Source: Runella limosa DSM 17973 (GTDB taxonomy: Bacteria; Bacteroidota; Bacteroidia; Cytophagales; Spirosomataceae). Taken from it: a stretch of DNA of 64,000 nt. The notes beneath the pieces were generated by a model, which saw nothing but the letters and a program-made list of their open reading frames with translations, was not told where the DNA came from and made no database searches. Where the stretch lies: assembly GCF_000482465.1 (NCBI RefSeq), contig NZ_KI519420.1, positions 355,344 to 419,343 on the forward strand, given 5' to 3'. The position numbers were made by a program, and so were the translations under genes. Positions 8,109-16,430 of this stretch are shown here, piece after piece; the first letter of the stretch is position 1, and the number at the start of each line of letters is the position of its first letter.

Positions 8109-9194
8109 TTACTGTTTAATAAATTTACCCGTAGCGACTCTGTCGGCATTTATTCGAACCAAATAAGTGCCCGCAGAGAGCTGTGTCGTATCAAAACTGT
8201 GTTCGTGCAGGGAAGACAATCCCAACGATTGATATTCTGCAAGTACCTTGCCCGTCATGTCAATAAGCTGAAAAACAATAGGTAAAGTGGTTTTCCCTTG
8301 CCAAATGACATTGATTCTAGTATGAGCTATGGAGGGAACGAGGATAAGTTTGTTTGTCTCCAAATGATCTACTCCCGTAATGATGCCAGAAGGGTTATCA
8401 GGAACTTCAAAGGGCGGAACCTGAATGGGTGTACCCCCAAAATCGCCCACGGGAAGGGTGGTTTCGTACTGGGATTCGCTGATACGGACGCCGTTTCTCC
8501 ATTCTTCCACGATGACTACAAAGCTATAATACCCAATTTTAGTGGGAGCGTTCCATGCCAACGAGCCTGTTCTTGAATCAACCCTAAACGTACCTTCGCG
8601 GGTTACTTCATTGGGGTAAAGGTACGAGCTGATAACTTCTCCAGTGCAAGAGGTTGTGCGGGTGGTCTTACTTTTACTAATTCGATACACAAGGCTGTCT
8701 CCTTCGGTGTCGGTGGCACGAAAGTCCCCATTGAAGGTTTGCCAAGTGCTCGCAACGTACGTACCGATGGCATCGTTGAACGTTGGTGTAGTATTGGTGA
8801 CGTTGGCTGAAAAAGTTGTTTGAATGTAAAAAGGGGTATTTATGGCGTTGAAATTAGAAATGTTGTCACCGCGATTTTCGAGAGCTACCGATACCGTAAA
8901 TGTGTTGGGAGTTGCGTAGGTGTATTGGGCTTGATAAGTATTCAGTGAAACCGCCCCTTGCGATAAAAGCTGTCGAGCTTGGCGAGAAGCCGTTATTGTT
9001 TGGCCGTTTTCTCCCGTGCAAACGTTGATGCTACTTTGCCCCTCAGCGGCAGCCATCAATAAGTAAACTGTAATGGAATAAGTTAAACCAGGGGTAGAAG
9101 TTCGTGCAACGCGAATGTAGCCTCCCTTGAGATGGGTGGCATAAGAAGTCAAAACAATGCCCCAAAAAAAGAAGAATATAGACAGTTTTTTCAT
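8109..9194 (-). CDS. Secreted beta-sandwich protein with T9SS sorting domain
   Basis: The 361-residue protein has a signal peptide (MKKLSIFFFFWGIVLTSYA), then THLKGGYIRV, a start often seen in Bacteroidota adhesin or gliding-associated surface proteins. A repeat-rich beta-sandwich region follows (YRISKSKTTRTT, KIGYYSFVVIVEEWRNG looks cadherin/PKD-like). The last 75 residues (LVPSIAHTRINVIWQG to TYLVRINADRVATGKFIKQ) are a typical type IX secretion C-terminal sorting domain. The product should be exported and cleaved or anchored at the surface. Function is unknown. It is convergent with the glycosidase gene, with only 12 bp between stops. Confidence 0.7.
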   Translation of the reverse strand: MKKLSIFFFFWGIVLTSYATHLKGGYIRVARTSTPGLTYSITVYLLMAAAEGQSSINVCTGENGQTITASRQARQLLSQGAVSLNTYQAQYTYATPNTFTVSVALENRGDNISNFNAINTPFYIQTTFSANVTNTTPTFNDAIGTYVASTWQTFNGDFRATDTEGDSLVYRISKSKTTRTTSCTGEVISSYLYPNEVTREGTFRVDSRTGSLAWNAPTKIGYYSFVVIVEEWRNGVRISESQYETTLPVGDFGGTPIQVPPFEVPDNPSGIITGVDHLETNKLILVPSIAHTRINVIWQGKTTLPIVFQLIDMTGKVLAEYQSLGLSSLHEHSFDTTQLSAGTYLVRINADRVATGKFIKQ

Positions 9195-9290
9195 GGCGTT
9201 ATGTAGATAGAGTTTCTATTTAAACGCCTGAATATTAGAAGTTAGTATATTTTCAGTTGGTAAAATTTTAGCCAAAGAAAAAAGAAAAGC

Positions 9291-9329
9291 CGCCATTGTT
9301 GCCTAGCTTCTAACTAGGCAACAATGGCG
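9291..9329 (-). terminator. Rho-independent terminator after gatB
   Basis: A perfect 16-bp stem (CGCCATTGTTGCCTAG at 9291-9306 with its complement at 9314-9329) encloses a 7-base loop, just past the gatB stop. On the minus strand it is followed by a T-rich stretch (GCTTTTCTTTTTT), as expected for an intrinsic terminator. Confidence 0.85.
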
Positions 9330-9336
9330 ACAGAGA

Positions 9337-10824
9337 CTAGGCGAGCTTTTGCCCCAACAATTGATTGACAACTTTCGGGTCGGCGCTGCCTTTTGATTTT
9401 TTCATCACTTCGCCCACAAACAAGCCCATCAAGCCTTTTTTGCCTTTTTTGAATTCTTTTACCTTGTCGGGCATCGACGCTAGTACCTCATCTACAATGG
9501 TCTCCAGCGCACCTGCGTCGCTGTTTTGTAACCAATTGTTTTGCTGGGCAACGTCAAGCGGCGATAGAGACGGGTTTTCGAGTAAAACAGGCAATAGCTT
9601 TTGCGAAGCAGTGGTATGACTTACTTGATTGCTTTCTACCAATTTAATGACTTCAGCCAATTGAGCGGGCGAAAGCGGGAACTGTTCGGCCGTTGCGTCG
9701 TTGTTTTCGTTTAAGAAAGTTTTTACGGGGCCTAATACCCAGTTGGCCGCAGCTTGGTAATTGCCACAAGTGGCTCCGAGTGCTTCAAAGTAAAACGCCA
9801 CGTCTTTGGTGTCAACGAGGGTAGTGGCATGACCTGCCGAAAGCCCATACTGAGTGGTGAATTTTTCGAACAAAACGCGTGGTAACGGAGGCATTTCGGC
9901 TTGAATTTGGTTCATCCATTCGTCCGAAATAAACACGGGAGCCAAATCAGGTTCGGGAAAATAACGATAATCGTTCATCGTTTCCTTTAGTCTCATCCCT
10001 GAAGTTTCGCCCGTTTCGGGGTCAAACATCCGCGTTTCTTGCAAAATCGTCTCACCGTTTTCGACCATTTGTACTTGACGAGGAAATTCTGTCTCCACGG
10101 CTTTCATGACGTTTCGGATGGAGTTCATGTTTTTGACTTCCACCTTTGTGCCAAATTCAGTTGCCCCTTTCAAACGCACCGAAATATTCAAATCGCAGCG
10201 GAGCGAACCTTCTTCCATGTTGCCATCGCAAATGTCAATAAAACGAACCAATTGGCGAACGGCTGTCAAAAACGCACCCGCTTCTTCGGCCGAACCGATG
10301 CAAGGATCAGTAACCATTTCGATGAGCGGCGTTCCTGCGCGGTTGTAGTCAAGCAAGGTATCCGTAGCGGCGCCATCGTGTACCGATTTTCCCGCATCTT
10401 CTTCTAAGTGAATGTGGTGAATTTTTACTGTCCGTTCCACGGTTTTTCCTGCTTTATCTTTGAACGAAACAGGAATTCCCCCTCCCACACAAATAGGGGC
10501 TTTGTCTTGCGACAATTGATAGCCTTTGGGTAGGTCGGGATAAAAGTAGTTTTTACGGTCAAAAATTGTGTGGCGAGTGATTTCGCATCCACACGCAATC
10601 CCCATCCGAACAGCGTACTCAACGGCTTTTTTGTTCAATTTTGGGAGAGTACCTGGGTGAGCCAATGTAATGACACTGATATTGGTATTGGGGTCGCTAC
10701 CAAACTGGTTGGCGTCGGCCGCAAAAATCTTGGTTTGGGTCTGTAACTGACAGTGTACTTCTAAGCCAATTACGATTTCGTACTTGGCGAGTACTTCGGG
10801 CGATAGTGTAAGCGTTTCGGTCAT
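9337..10824 (-). CDS. gatB: Aspartyl/glutamyl-tRNA amidotransferase subunit B
   Basis: The 495-residue length is typical of GatB, which recognises misacylated Glu-tRNA(Gln) or Asp-tRNA(Asn) and phosphorylates the side chain so GatCAB can amidate it. Signatures include YEIVIGLEVHCQLQTQTKIF, DRKNYFYPDLPKGYQLSQ, the LEEDAGKSVHD segment, DYNRAGTPLIEMVTDP, MEEGSLRCDLNIS and the C-terminal GatB/YqeY tail ending in the KGSADPKVVNQLLGQKL region. The gene overlaps the preceding small hypothetical gene by 4 bp (ATGA), implying translational coupling. A strong terminator lies immediately downstream. Confidence 0.97.
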   Translation of the reverse strand: MTETLTLSPEVLAKYEIVIGLEVHCQLQTQTKIFAADANQFGSDPNTNISVITLAHPGTLPKLNKKAVEYAVRMGIACGCEITRHTIFDRKNYFYPDLPKGYQLSQDKAPICVGGGIPVSFKDKAGKTVERTVKIHHIHLEEDAGKSVHDGAATDTLLDYNRAGTPLIEMVTDPCIGSAEEAGAFLTAVRQLVRFIDICDGNMEEGSLRCDLNISVRLKGATEFGTKVEVKNMNSIRNVMKAVETEFPRQVQMVENGETILQETRMFDPETGETSGMRLKETMNDYRYFPEPDLAPVFISDEWMNQIQAEMPPLPRVLFEKFTTQYGLSAGHATTLVDTKDVAFYFEALGATCGNYQAAANWVLGPVKTFLNENNDATAEQFPLSPAQLAEVIKLVESNQVSHTTASQKLLPVLLENPSLSPLDVAQQNNWLQNSDAGALETIVDEVLASMPDKVKEFKKGKKGLMGLFVGEVMKKSKGSADPKVVNQLLGQKLA

Positions 10825-11108
10825 TTATCTTCAGAATAGCCTCCCGTCACTTTTCGGAAGGCGTCGATGATTTCTACAAAGTAAGGATTCTCGCGGTGTA
10901 AAATTAAGGCATTCATATAAATGACCCCCATTTCGTCTGTAATAGAGGCATCAACTTTCATGAATTGAGTTGTTTTAAATTTCTCAAACCATAGCCCAAA
11001 TTTTCGGGAGCGGGCGAGATGTCGTGCATCAGCGGTGTCACAGATGTAAACGATAATTCGTTCGCGACTTTTGAAAAAATCGGTTACGATATCTGCTATC
11101 GTAAACAT
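10821..11108 (-). CDS. Small hypothetical protein, resembles the C-terminal part of DUF6169
   Basis: The 95-residue protein contains VTDFFKSRERIIVYICDTADARHLARSRKFGLWFEKF and ends with ILHRENPYFVEIIDAFRKVTGGY. From memory this YICD...R.R.F..W pattern followed by an NPY..EII.AF block resembles the second half of the Bacteroidota family DUF6169. Family members are usually longer, so the N-terminal half may be missing. An in-frame TAG lies 24 bases upstream of the ATG, so no longer ATG-started form exists here. It overlaps gatB by 4 bp. Function is unknown. Confidence 0.55.
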   Translation of the reverse strand: MFTIADIVTDFFKSRERIIVYICDTADARHLARSRKFGLWFEKFKTTQFMKVDASITDEMGVIYMNALILHRENPYFVEIIDAFRKVTGGYSEDK

Positions 11109-11181
11109 AATGAGTCCGTTTCGCCCAGGCTACTGCCCGCTCTTGGCGCAACTGCTCCTCTGTTTTTGCGATAGTTTCCAT
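11038..11181 (-). CDS. Possible small ORF overlapping the DUF6169-like gene
   Basis: An ATG at 11181 opens a 47-codon frame (begins METIAKTEEQLRQERAVAWA) that ends at 11038 and overlaps the start of the 95-residue gene in another frame. Its first 24 codons are upstream of that gene, close to the divergent promoter region. It could be a leader peptide that couples translation, or the remnant of a lost N-terminal region. No homology is recognised and it may be chance. Confidence 0.25.
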   Translation of the reverse strand: METIAKTEEQLRQERAVAWAKRTHYVYDSRYRNRFFQKSRTNYRLHL

Positions 11182-11232
11182 GCTCGTTGGATTTTTTTTA
11201 CAAAGATAGTAATTCAACCGCTAAAAATTTTT

Positions 11233-11285
11233 AATAGTATGCTTGCATACTATTTTTGTTTGTTCTAATTTTGTATGCAAGCATA
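11233..11285. promoter_or_regulatory. Double palindromic operator over the acyl-CoA dehydrogenase promoter
   Basis: Two palindromes share the core TATGC-NN-GCATA. The first, at 11233-11254, is a perfect 10-bp inverted repeat (AATAGTATGC, TT, GCATACTATT). The second, at 11274-11285, is TATGCAAGCATA. Their centres are 36 bp apart. A -7 box TAATTTTG (11266-11273, fits TAnnTTTG) touches the second site, 40 bp before the ATG of the dehydrogenase. This arrangement is what a TetR- or GntR-type fatty-acid repressor site would look like, but no such regulator gene is adjacent. Confidence 0.65.
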
Positions 11286-11313
11286 ACAACAGTTTAAAAA
11301 TTCCTGAAAAACC

Positions 11314-13125
11314 ATGACAACCGTAGAAAACCGTGCCAGTATCAAAGGTGGAGAATTCTTGATTAAAGATACGGAAGCCTCTCAAGTGTTTATTCCCGAA
11401 GAGTTTACCGAAGAACAGTTGATGATTGCCCAGTCGTGCCGTGATTTTTTGGCGACTGAAATTTGGCCTCGCGTGGAAGAAATCGACAAAGCAAAATCTC
11501 CTGAATTGATGTCATCATTGCTTGATAAAGCAGGGGAGTTGGGTTTGTTGGGAACGGCGGTTCCTGAAGAATATGGCGGATTTGGCATGAACTTTAATAC
11601 GTCGATGCTTGTCGCTGAGGCAACGGGGGCAGGAAATTCCTTCTCAGTCGCATTGTCGGCGCACACGGGTATCGGTACATTGCCTATTGTTTATTACGGC
11701 AACGAAGAACAGAAATTAAACTACTTACCAAAGTTAGCTTCTGGCGAATGGAAAGCAGCTTACTGCTTGACGGAGCCAGATTCGGGTTCGGATGCAAACT
11801 CGGGAAAAACCAAAGCAGTGTTGAGTGAAGATGGCAAAAGCTACGTGCTCAACGGCCAGAAAATGTGGATTACCAACGGTGGTTTTGCCGATGTATTTAT
11901 TGTATTTGCCAAAATCGAAGAAGGCGGCAAGACCGATAAAAATTTGACGGCTTTCATCGTAGAGAAAACGTTTGGTGGAATTACGATGAATGAACCCGAG
12001 CACAAAATGGGTATTAAAGGCTCGGATACGCGTCAGGTTTTCTTCAACGATTGCCACGTTCCCGTTGAAAATATGCTTTCAGACCGTGGAAATGGATTTA
12101 AGATTGCGGTTAATATCCTTAACATTGGCCGTATCAAACTAGCAGCAGCTACCATGGGTGGCGCGAAACAAGTAGCAGCACAGGCGGTACAATACGCCAA
12201 CGAACGTAAACAATTCGGAACGGCGATTAGCAATTTTGGCGCTATTAAGCACAAATTGGGCGAAATGGCCGTGAAATTGTACGCTACCGAGTCGGCTTCG
12301 TATCGTGCAGGACAAAACATCGACGATGCCATTGAAGACCTCAAAGCAAAGGGTGTAAACGACGCTGAAGCGAAATTAAAAGCCTTGGAACAGTTTGCCA
12401 TTGAGTGCGCCATGATGAAAGTACACGGATCGGAAGTGCTTGATTATGTGGTAGATGAAGGGGTGCAAGTATATGGAGGTATGGGCTTCTCGGCCGATGC
12501 ACCGATGGATCGCGCGTACCGCGATAGCCGTATCAACCGTATTTTTGAAGGTACAAACGAAATCAACCGCATGTTGACGGTCGATATGATGCTCAAACGT
12601 GCGATGAAAGGTGAGCTTGATTTGATGGGGCCTGCGATGGCCGTAGCCAAAGAAATCATGTCGATTCCTGATTTTAGCAGCACTGACGATGAGGTGCCTT
12701 TTGCGGCGGAGAAAAAAGTAATCAAAAACTTGAAAAAAGCAGCCTTGATGGTAGCAGGAGCAGCTGTGCAGAAGTTTATGATGAAACTTTCGGACGAGCA
12801 AGAAGTCTTGATGAATGTTGCCGATATGGCCATTGAGATTTATGCGGCAGAATCAGCCGTTTTGCGTACCGAAAAACTAATCGGTATCAAAGGCGAAGCG
12901 GCTTGCGCATTGCAGAAAGACCTGGCTATGTGTTATTTACACGAAGCGGTAGAAAAAGTGAACAGTGCTGGTAAATCGGCTATTATGTCGTTTGCTGAAG
13001 GCGATGAGCTTCGCGTGATGCTCATGGGCTTGAAACGCTTCACGAAAATTGAGCCATTTAATACCAAAAACGCACGTCGTCGTATCGCAGATGCGATGAT
13101 TGCCGAGAACAAATACGTTTTTTAA
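11314..13125 (+). CDS. Acyl-CoA dehydrogenase (extended, VLCAD/ACAD9-like architecture)
   Basis: The 603-residue FAD enzyme oxidises acyl-CoA to enoyl-CoA in beta-oxidation. The N-terminal and middle domains carry AYCLTEPDSGSDANSGKTKA and KMWITNGGFADVFIVFAKI. The C-terminal domain has ERKQFGTAISNFGAIKHKLGE and YGGMGFSADAPMDRAYRD, followed by the catalytic block RIFEGTNEINR (the Glu at about residue 411 is the expected base). Beyond the usual 380-residue core there is a further C-terminal region of about 170 residues, as in very-long-chain type enzymes. The promoter carries two copies of a palindromic operator. A terminator follows. Confidence 0.93.
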   Translation: MTTVENRASIKGGEFLIKDTEASQVFIPEEFTEEQLMIAQSCRDFLATEIWPRVEEIDKAKSPELMSSLLDKAGELGLLGTAVPEEYGGFGMNFNTSMLVAEATGAGNSFSVALSAHTGIGTLPIVYYGNEEQKLNYLPKLASGEWKAAYCLTEPDSGSDANSGKTKAVLSEDGKSYVLNGQKMWITNGGFADVFIVFAKIEEGGKTDKNLTAFIVEKTFGGITMNEPEHKMGIKGSDTRQVFFNDCHVPVENMLSDRGNGFKIAVNILNIGRIKLAAATMGGAKQVAAQAVQYANERKQFGTAISNFGAIKHKLGEMAVKLYATESASYRAGQNIDDAIEDLKAKGVNDAEAKLKALEQFAIECAMMKVHGSEVLDYVVDEGVQVYGGMGFSADAPMDRAYRDSRINRIFEGTNEINRMLTVDMMLKRAMKGELDLMGPAMAVAKEIMSIPDFSSTDDEVPFAAEKKVIKNLKKAALMVAGAAVQKFMMKLSDEQEVLMNVADMAIEIYAAESAVLRTEKLIGIKGEAACALQKDLAMCYLHEAVEKVNSAGKSAIMSFAEGDELRVMLMGLKRFTKIEPFNTKNARRRIADAMIAENKYVF

Positions 13126-13170
13126 TCAACGAACATAGTTACACTTTAAGCTAAGAACCAAATAGTTGTA

Positions 13171-13203
13171 AAGCCGTGTCTCGATGAGGCACGGCTTTTT
13201 TTA
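13171..13203. terminator. Terminator between acyl-CoA dehydrogenase and purN
   Basis: AAGCCGTGTCTC pairs with GAGGCACGGCTT (one T-G pair) across the loop GAT, followed by a run of T. It sits between convergent genes and has an A-rich stretch on the other side, so it could serve both strands. Confidence 0.8.
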
Positions 13204-13205
13204 TG

Positions 13206-13778
13206 CTATGCGTTCAACAATTGCTCCACTACTTCGGGAAAATGTTTGTGTTCTAATACTTGTATTTTTTTAGCAACATCCTCGGGGGTATCGGTTGATA
13301 CGACGGGGCAGGTGGCTTGAAAAATAATGGCACCTTCGTCGTAATGCTCGTTTACGTAGTGAATCGTAATGCCCGATTCTGTTTCTTGAGCGGCGACTAC
13401 TGCCTCATGGACAAAATGCCCATACATGCCTTTTCCGCCGTATTTGGGAAGAAGAGCGGGGTGGATATTGACAATCTGATTGGGAAATGCCTGCACCATT
13501 GCCTCAGGGATAAGCATCATAAAGCCCGCCAAAACGACTAGGTCGATGTGTTGGTTTTGTAAAAATTCGATAATGCGGGGTGAGTGATAAAACGTTGTTC
13601 GGTCGAATACCACCACAGGAATGTGAAGGCGGCGCGCCCGGGCAATCACCCCCGCTTGCGGATTGTTGGTGAGGATAAACGAAATCTCTACTTGGGGGTT
13701 AGTGGCAAAATGTTCGGCGATTTTTTCGGCATTAGAACCAGAGCCCGAAGCAAAAATCGCAATCCGTTTTTTAGTCAT
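13206..13778 (-). CDS. purN: Phosphoribosylglycinamide formyltransferase
   Basis: ATG at 13778 gives 190 residues, the usual PurN length. An 11-codon upstream extension would need a TTG start and is unlikely. PurN transfers a formyl group from 10-formyl-tetrahydrofolate to GAR in purine synthesis. Motifs seen are IAIFASGSGSNAEKIAEHF (phosphate-binding loop), VLAGFMMLIPEAMVQAFPNQ, NIHPALLPKYGGKGMYG with the catalytic Asn-His pair, and SGITIHYVNEHYDEG with the catalytic Asp. It is convergent with the acyl-CoA dehydrogenase gene and divergent from the GNAT-like gene. Confidence 0.93.
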   Translation of the reverse strand: MTKKRIAIFASGSGSNAEKIAEHFATNPQVEISFILTNNPQAGVIARARRLHIPVVVFDRTTFYHSPRIIEFLQNQHIDLVVLAGFMMLIPEAMVQAFPNQIVNIHPALLPKYGGKGMYGHFVHEAVVAAQETESGITIHYVNEHYDEGAIIFQATCPVVSTDTPEDVAKKIQVLEHKHFPEVVEQLLNA

Positions 13779-13902
13779 GGGAGGTGAGTTTTGATAGATT
13801 ATCGGGGGCAAAGTTAGCTTTTTGTCACCTCAGATGCGCTATAATCGGTTAGAATCGCCTAATTTCGCTGTCCATTGATACCTGAGATTGATTTTTGAGA
13901 CT

Positions 13903-15087
13903 ATGCAAATTCTTGAAGTAGGCACCGATGCTGCCCGTCAGCGCGAGTTTTTGATGTTACCCGTGCGGCTTTATAAAGATAATACTTTCTGGATTCGTCC
14001 ACTTGATAAGGACGTGGAGGACACTTTTAACCCTGACAAAAATAAATATTTTAAAGGTGGTGCGTGTGTACGTTGGATTGCCGTCGATGACCAAGGCCAG
14101 ACCATCGGACGAGTGGCGGCTTTTGTGAACCAAGGAACGGTCCTGAAAGGCAACGACCAACCTACGGGCGGAATGGGATTTTTTGAGTGCATCGAAGACC
14201 AAGCTACGGCTTTTGCGCTTCTTGATACCAGTAAAACGTGGCTACAAGCACAAGGCATGGAGGCGATGGACGGCCCGATTAATTTTGGGGAACGTGACCG
14301 TTTTTGGGGGCTTTTGACCGAAGGTTTTGACAAAGAACCCCTTTATGGAATGGGGTATCATTTCCCTTATTATCAAACCTTCTTTGAAGCGTACGGATTT
14401 CAGACGTACTTCAATCAGCTCACGTTCTTTTTGCACATGTACAAAGAGAAATTTATGGAGCGAGTAAATATGGTGTTTTTTGAACGAGCAGAGCGTATTT
14501 TAAACAATCCAGAGTTTTCGTTTAAACACATTGATAAAAAAGAGTTGGGTAAGTTTGCGGAAGATTTTCGGACGGTTTATAACAAAGCCTGGGCAAAACA
14601 CCTCGGTACCGACGATATGACTCCCGAAAAGGCCAAGGCCATTATGCTGCGGATGAAACCCATCATGGACGAAGAAATGATGTGGTTTGGCTACCGAGAC
14701 GGCGAACCTGTGGCATTTTTTATTATGTTGCCCGAGCTAAATCAAATCTTCAAACACGTCAACGGCAAGCTAGATTTGATTGGGAAAATCAAGTTTTTGT
14801 ACCACAAACTACGGAAGAAAAATTACAAAGCGTTTGGGGTGATTTTTGGCGTTATTCCTGAATATCAAGGCAGAGGTGTGGAGTCGGCCATGGCTCTTGC
14901 TTCGACGCGCGTGGCTTGGCGTCCCAATTACCAATATACCGAACTAGAATTTAACTGGATTGGTGACTTTAACCCTAAAATGGTGCGCTTTGCCGAGCTT
15001 TTGGGGGGAGTGCCTCATAAAATTCATACGACGTACCGCTACCTTTTTGACCGTACCAAAGAGTTCAAACGTCATCCGATGATTTAG
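13903..15087 (+). CDS. GNAT-like hypothetical protein
   Basis: ATG at 13903 gives 394 residues. The TTG at 13888 is a weaker alternative. The N-terminal half contains FWIRPLDKDVEDTFNPDKN and MEAMDGPINFGERDRFWGLL. The C-terminal half contains VAFFIMLPELNQ and VIPEYQGRGVESAMALAS, which matches the GNAT acetyl-CoA pyrophosphate-binding signature (Q/R-x-x-G-x-G/A), and it ends with MVRFAELLGGVPHKIHTTYRY. The layout matches a conserved Bacteroidota family usually annotated as hypothetical or GNAT-like. Acceptor substrate and role are unknown. The stop is followed 24 bp later by two palindromic hairpins. Confidence 0.65.
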   Translation: MQILEVGTDAARQREFLMLPVRLYKDNTFWIRPLDKDVEDTFNPDKNKYFKGGACVRWIAVDDQGQTIGRVAAFVNQGTVLKGNDQPTGGMGFFECIEDQATAFALLDTSKTWLQAQGMEAMDGPINFGERDRFWGLLTEGFDKEPLYGMGYHFPYYQTFFEAYGFQTYFNQLTFFLHMYKEKFMERVNMVFFERAERILNNPEFSFKHIDKKELGKFAEDFRTVYNKAWAKHLGTDDMTPEKAKAIMLRMKPIMDEEMMWFGYRDGEPVAFFIMLPELNQIFKHVNGKLDLIGKIKFLYHKLRKKNYKAFGVIFGVIPEYQGRGVESAMALASTRVAWRPNYQYTELEFNWIGDFNPKMVRFAELLGGVPHKIHTTYRYLFDRTKEFKRHPMI

Positions 15088-15111
15088 AGTTTGCCGACAT
15101 TAATAGTAAGC

Positions 15112-15163
15112 GTCGGGTTGTGAGCAACCCGACACACAGTGGAGAGGGTTGCTCACAACCCTC
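15112..15163. repeat. Paired GGTTG-CTCA-CAACC hairpins, locus B
   Basis: Two copies lie between convergent genes. At 15112-15133, GTCGGGTTG, loop TGAG, CAACCCGAC is in the reverse orientation. At 15144-15163, GAGGGTTG, loop CTCA, CAACCCTC is in the common orientation. The second copy overlaps the 3' end of the amidase gene: that gene's TGA stop is read from the loop, and its last codons come from the stem. Confidence 0.85.
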
Positions 15164-16370
15164 CTTTTTTGTCGTTACGCCTGATGGCTTTCAACCAATC
15201 TTCTACGCCTTTACGAATCTGTTTCGCCATTTTTTTGCGAAAATCATCTTCTATCAACAACGCTTCGTCTTCGGGGTGACTCATAAACGCGCCTTCTACA
15301 AGCACGTTGGGGTATTCGATGGGGCTATTCAACGCAAAGTTGAAGCGTCCAATGTTACCGTATTCTGTGAGTCCCATTTCGAGCAGACGCTCCAATATCG
15401 CTTGACTTAGTGGTCGGTAGCCAATGTGTTTGTAGTACGTACTTGTTCCGCGCGTTTTGGTGGTATCTCCTGCGGCATTGTTGTGAATACTAATCAACAA
15501 ATCAGGTTGAAGCGCGCGGAAGTGTACAATGCGGTCGGTGTTATTAAAGAGGGTATCGTTAGTGCGGGTCATGAGCACGCGTGCCCCTTTGTCTTCAAGT
15601 TCTTTTTTGAGGTGTAAAGCGATGCTCAAATTCAGGTCTTTTTCCCATTGCTTAGAGCGTAATCCCCGCGCACCAAGGTTGGTGCCTCCGTGTCCTGCAT
15701 CGATGGCAATTGTGAGGCCGTCAAGTTTAAGTTTTTCGGGTTGGTGTTTGATTCGAATCACGAGGCGGCGGCCTTCGTATCCAATCTTGTACCCCCAATG
15801 CTGGGCGTGGGCTAGTTGGATGGTTACACGCAAATGCTCGTCGGCAAGTTGTTCATAATCAACGTGTTTTATTTCGGTGGCGGACTTAAACTGCGTAATC
15901 CAGTTGGTATTGGTAGTTGCCCCAAAAATATCAACGACAATCCGAGAAGGATTCATTTCTTGCCAACTCCGATAAGGAAGACGCTCCGTGAGTGGAATAG
16001 AAATATAGTCAAAACGGTCATCGCCCCACGTTCTCCACGAAGTTGTTAAATATTGAATCGGTGGCTTGACGATGGTATCGCGACGGGTAAGGTTTTGCGG
16101 AACCCAAGCCGATAGCGTAGAAGTCAGCCGAACGCGGTATTGGTCTTTGTATCGCCCCGTTACTTTCAGCAATACGAGTGAGTCGAGGTAACCCATTTTT
16201 GCTCCTCCCAGACGGTCTTCGCCAAGGCCATAATTGAGGTAGGCCAATGGGCCTTTGGTGCGGACAAAAACGGCCGAGTCGGGGCGAAATTGGTAAAGTG
16301 TATCGCGGAGTTGGGCGAAACCAGTGACGTAAAAAAAGACAAGAAAGAGGCTATAAAACAGACGGGGCAT
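15153..16370 (-). CDS. Secreted N-acetylmuramoyl-L-alanine amidase (Amidase_3)
   Basis: The 405-residue zinc amidase has a signal peptide (FYSLFLVFFYVTGFAQ), an AMIN/SH3-like N-terminal half and a C-terminal Amidase_3 domain from about residue 217. The domain carries IAIDAGHGGTNLGARG (zinc His at about 227), WEKDLNLSIAL in the zinc-Glu region, LISIHNNA (second zinc His) and NVLVEGAFMSHPEDEALL with the catalytic Glu. It cleaves the lactyl-Ala bond of peptidoglycan in the periplasm, for example in daughter-cell separation. The stop codon lies in a dispersed hairpin element, so the final Gly-Gly-Leu may be a recent replacement of the native end. A 14-bp hairpin abuts the start codon. Confidence 0.9.
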   Translation of the reverse strand: MPRLFYSLFLVFFYVTGFAQLRDTLYQFRPDSAVFVRTKGPLAYLNYGLGEDRLGGAKMGYLDSLVLLKVTGRYKDQYRVRLTSTLSAWVPQNLTRRDTIVKPPIQYLTTSWRTWGDDRFDYISIPLTERLPYRSWQEMNPSRIVVDIFGATTNTNWITQFKSATEIKHVDYEQLADEHLRVTIQLAHAQHWGYKIGYEGRRLVIRIKHQPEKLKLDGLTIAIDAGHGGTNLGARGLRSKQWEKDLNLSIALHLKKELEDKGARVLMTRTNDTLFNNTDRIVHFRALQPDLLISIHNNAAGDTTKTRGTSTYYKHIGYRPLSQAILERLLEMGLTEYGNIGRFNFALNSPIEYPNVLVEGAFMSHPEDEALLIEDDFRKKMAKQIRKGVEDWLKAIRRNDKKGGL

Positions 16371-16411
16371 TGGAGTAAGATTTGGCTAAAAGTACGTAAA
16401 ATCTTACTCCA
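16370..16411 (-). promoter_or_regulatory. Hairpin abutting the amidase start codon
   Basis: TTGGAGTAAGATTT (16370-16383) is perfectly complementary to AAATCTTACTCCAA (16398-16411), giving a 14-bp stem with a 14-base loop. It lies 19 bp after the lacI-type stop on the same strand, and its last base is the A of the amidase ATG. It could terminate the regulator transcript or control amidase translation. Confidence 0.6.
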
Positions 16412-16430
16412 AATGAAAAAGAAGCTACCA

